A stretch of DNA of 64,000 nucleotides from Siphonodentalium dalli (lineage: Eukaryota > Mollusca > Scaphopoda > Gadilida > Siphonodentaliidae). Below the pieces are notes generated by a model. The model was given only the letters and a program-made list of their open reading frames with translations, searched no databases and had not been told where the DNA came from. Each line of letters opens with the position of its first letter. Within the stretch, counting starts at the first letter, position 1. Position numbers and translations under genes: made by a program. Location: positions 52,219,349-52,283,348 of the forward strand of contig CP136062.1 of NCBI GenBank assembly GCA_032622095.1. Reading direction: 5' to 3'. This document shows positions 63,079-64,000 of this stretch, one piece after another.

Positions 63079-63099
63079 GTTAGTAGAGCTTATTCTCTA

Positions 63100-63215
63100 T
63101 GCATTCTCTACATAGTATCATGGAATAATAATTATTATTACCACTTTATGGGCCATTCTCTACATAGTATCATGGAATTATAATTATTATTACCACTTTA
63201 TGGGGACTTCTATGC
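63100..63215. repeat. 56-bp tandem duplication after exon 26
   Basis: CATTCTCTACATAGTATCAT and TAATTATTATTACCACTTTATG twice, starting about 20 bp after the exon 26 donor. Confidence 0.82.
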
Positions 63216-63487
63216 ACAGTATCACAGTTTTCCCGGCCATTGAGAGACGGTAATGCTCAACATGTAATGTGATGTCAACTTTTAAAGTGATGAGTTTGGT
63301 CGATAATGAGTTGACAGCTAATTTTTCGGCCCTACATGTCACGTGATTGGTAATAAGAGTCCGATTTATGCTGTAGTTTATTCAAAATACCTTTGTTAGC
63401 AAAAATAAACATGATTTATGATTACTATAATTATTTGCCGACACCTGCATAATCCAAATGATTGATTATATTGTTACGGAGGTTACA

Positions 63488-63989
63488 TTAAAGGGATACT
63501 CTAATATTGTTGGTTTGTATAGTCTCTGAGTCGAAGAATAAGGAATTTAAACCAGATTTCCATTATTTGAAAGTCTGTTGAGTACGAAGTAATGTTACGG
63601 ATGGCAGATTAGCCGGAATCCGAAAATACCAATTGTCGTTGTCGAGTAATTTTGGACAGTTTTCAAGCAAATGTATCAAATAAATGTTATGTTATATGCA
63701 TACTAGTCCCATATACTCATTTAAGTCATTGTATAGTCACTATCATGTGTGCCAGGCGTTGCCCAATCCACTATCCATGAATTATTTTGATTACGTCTTG
63801 TACACGACAATTCGTAATTTAAATTAAATTTATGTAAAATTTTTAACTTTGATTTTACGATAACCTATTAACCTGAATGTTTACAGAATACACCTTTGAC
63901 TCAAATTACTTAGTTTTCTATATATTATCGATATTAGATCGTTGTTATCACTGGGAATTTATTGAAAATGGCATACAGTACCCCTTTAA
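63488..63989. mobile_element. family G element, copy G6
   Basis: TTAAAGGGATACTCTAATATT to GGCATACAGTACCCCTTTAA, downstream of exon 26. Confidence 0.85.
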
Positions 63990-64000
63990 ATGTTGTGTTG

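Overview
This is an AT-rich animal (eukaryotic) genomic window. It shows GT-AG introns, extracellular mosaic-protein domains and a very dense load of short non-autonomous transposons (MITEs). Long repeat-packed introns and a protein mixing discoidin, VWD, EGF and PAN domains suggest a marine invertebrate, perhaps a lophotrochozoan or an invertebrate deuterostome. The species cannot be fixed from the sequence. Nothing prokaryotic was seen.

One gene explains all coding sequence I can support. It is a + strand gene of the VWDE type (von Willebrand factor D and EGF domain protein). I reconstructed 26 internal exons between 7301 and 63078 (4457 nt, about 1485 codons). Their phases join without a stop. 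The first exon with the signal peptide and the 3' end lie outside the window or were not recognised. In order: an F5/8-type C (discoidin) domain (exons 1-3); a complete VWDE core (exons 4-18: Ig-like region, pre-VWD region, VWD, post-VWD cysteine region, EGF, C-terminal VWDE region); two single-exon PAN/apple-like domains (exons 19 and 20); then a second VWDE core (exons 21-26), which leaves the window inside its VWD domain. Matching exons of the two cores keep the same order, phases and in places the same length (77 and 64 nt), so an ancestral unit was duplicated in tandem and each copy carries a different adhesive head.

Several splice junctions of this gene have themselves been tandemly copied. 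There are four donors after exon 5, nineteen acceptors before exon 18, a duplicated and broken acceptor before exon 22, and a relic of exon 4 in the following intron.

The introns and the 7.3 kb upstream are mostly repeats. Families named here for convenience: A (GTGACCCGCC termini); B, C, D, G, H, I, J and K (TTAA-flanked, piggyBac/Kolobok-like); E (foldback palindromes of about 215 bp with TACAGTAATG ends); F (hairpins with GAGGTCCCCAGAGGGTGAA). There is also a hAT-like element with an 8-bp target duplication, an element nested inside a B copy, a tRNA-like foldback element and several tandem arrays, the largest being 20.6 copies of an 87-bp unit. A 67-nt near-perfect hairpin is shared by families A, B and C, with a diverged form in D.
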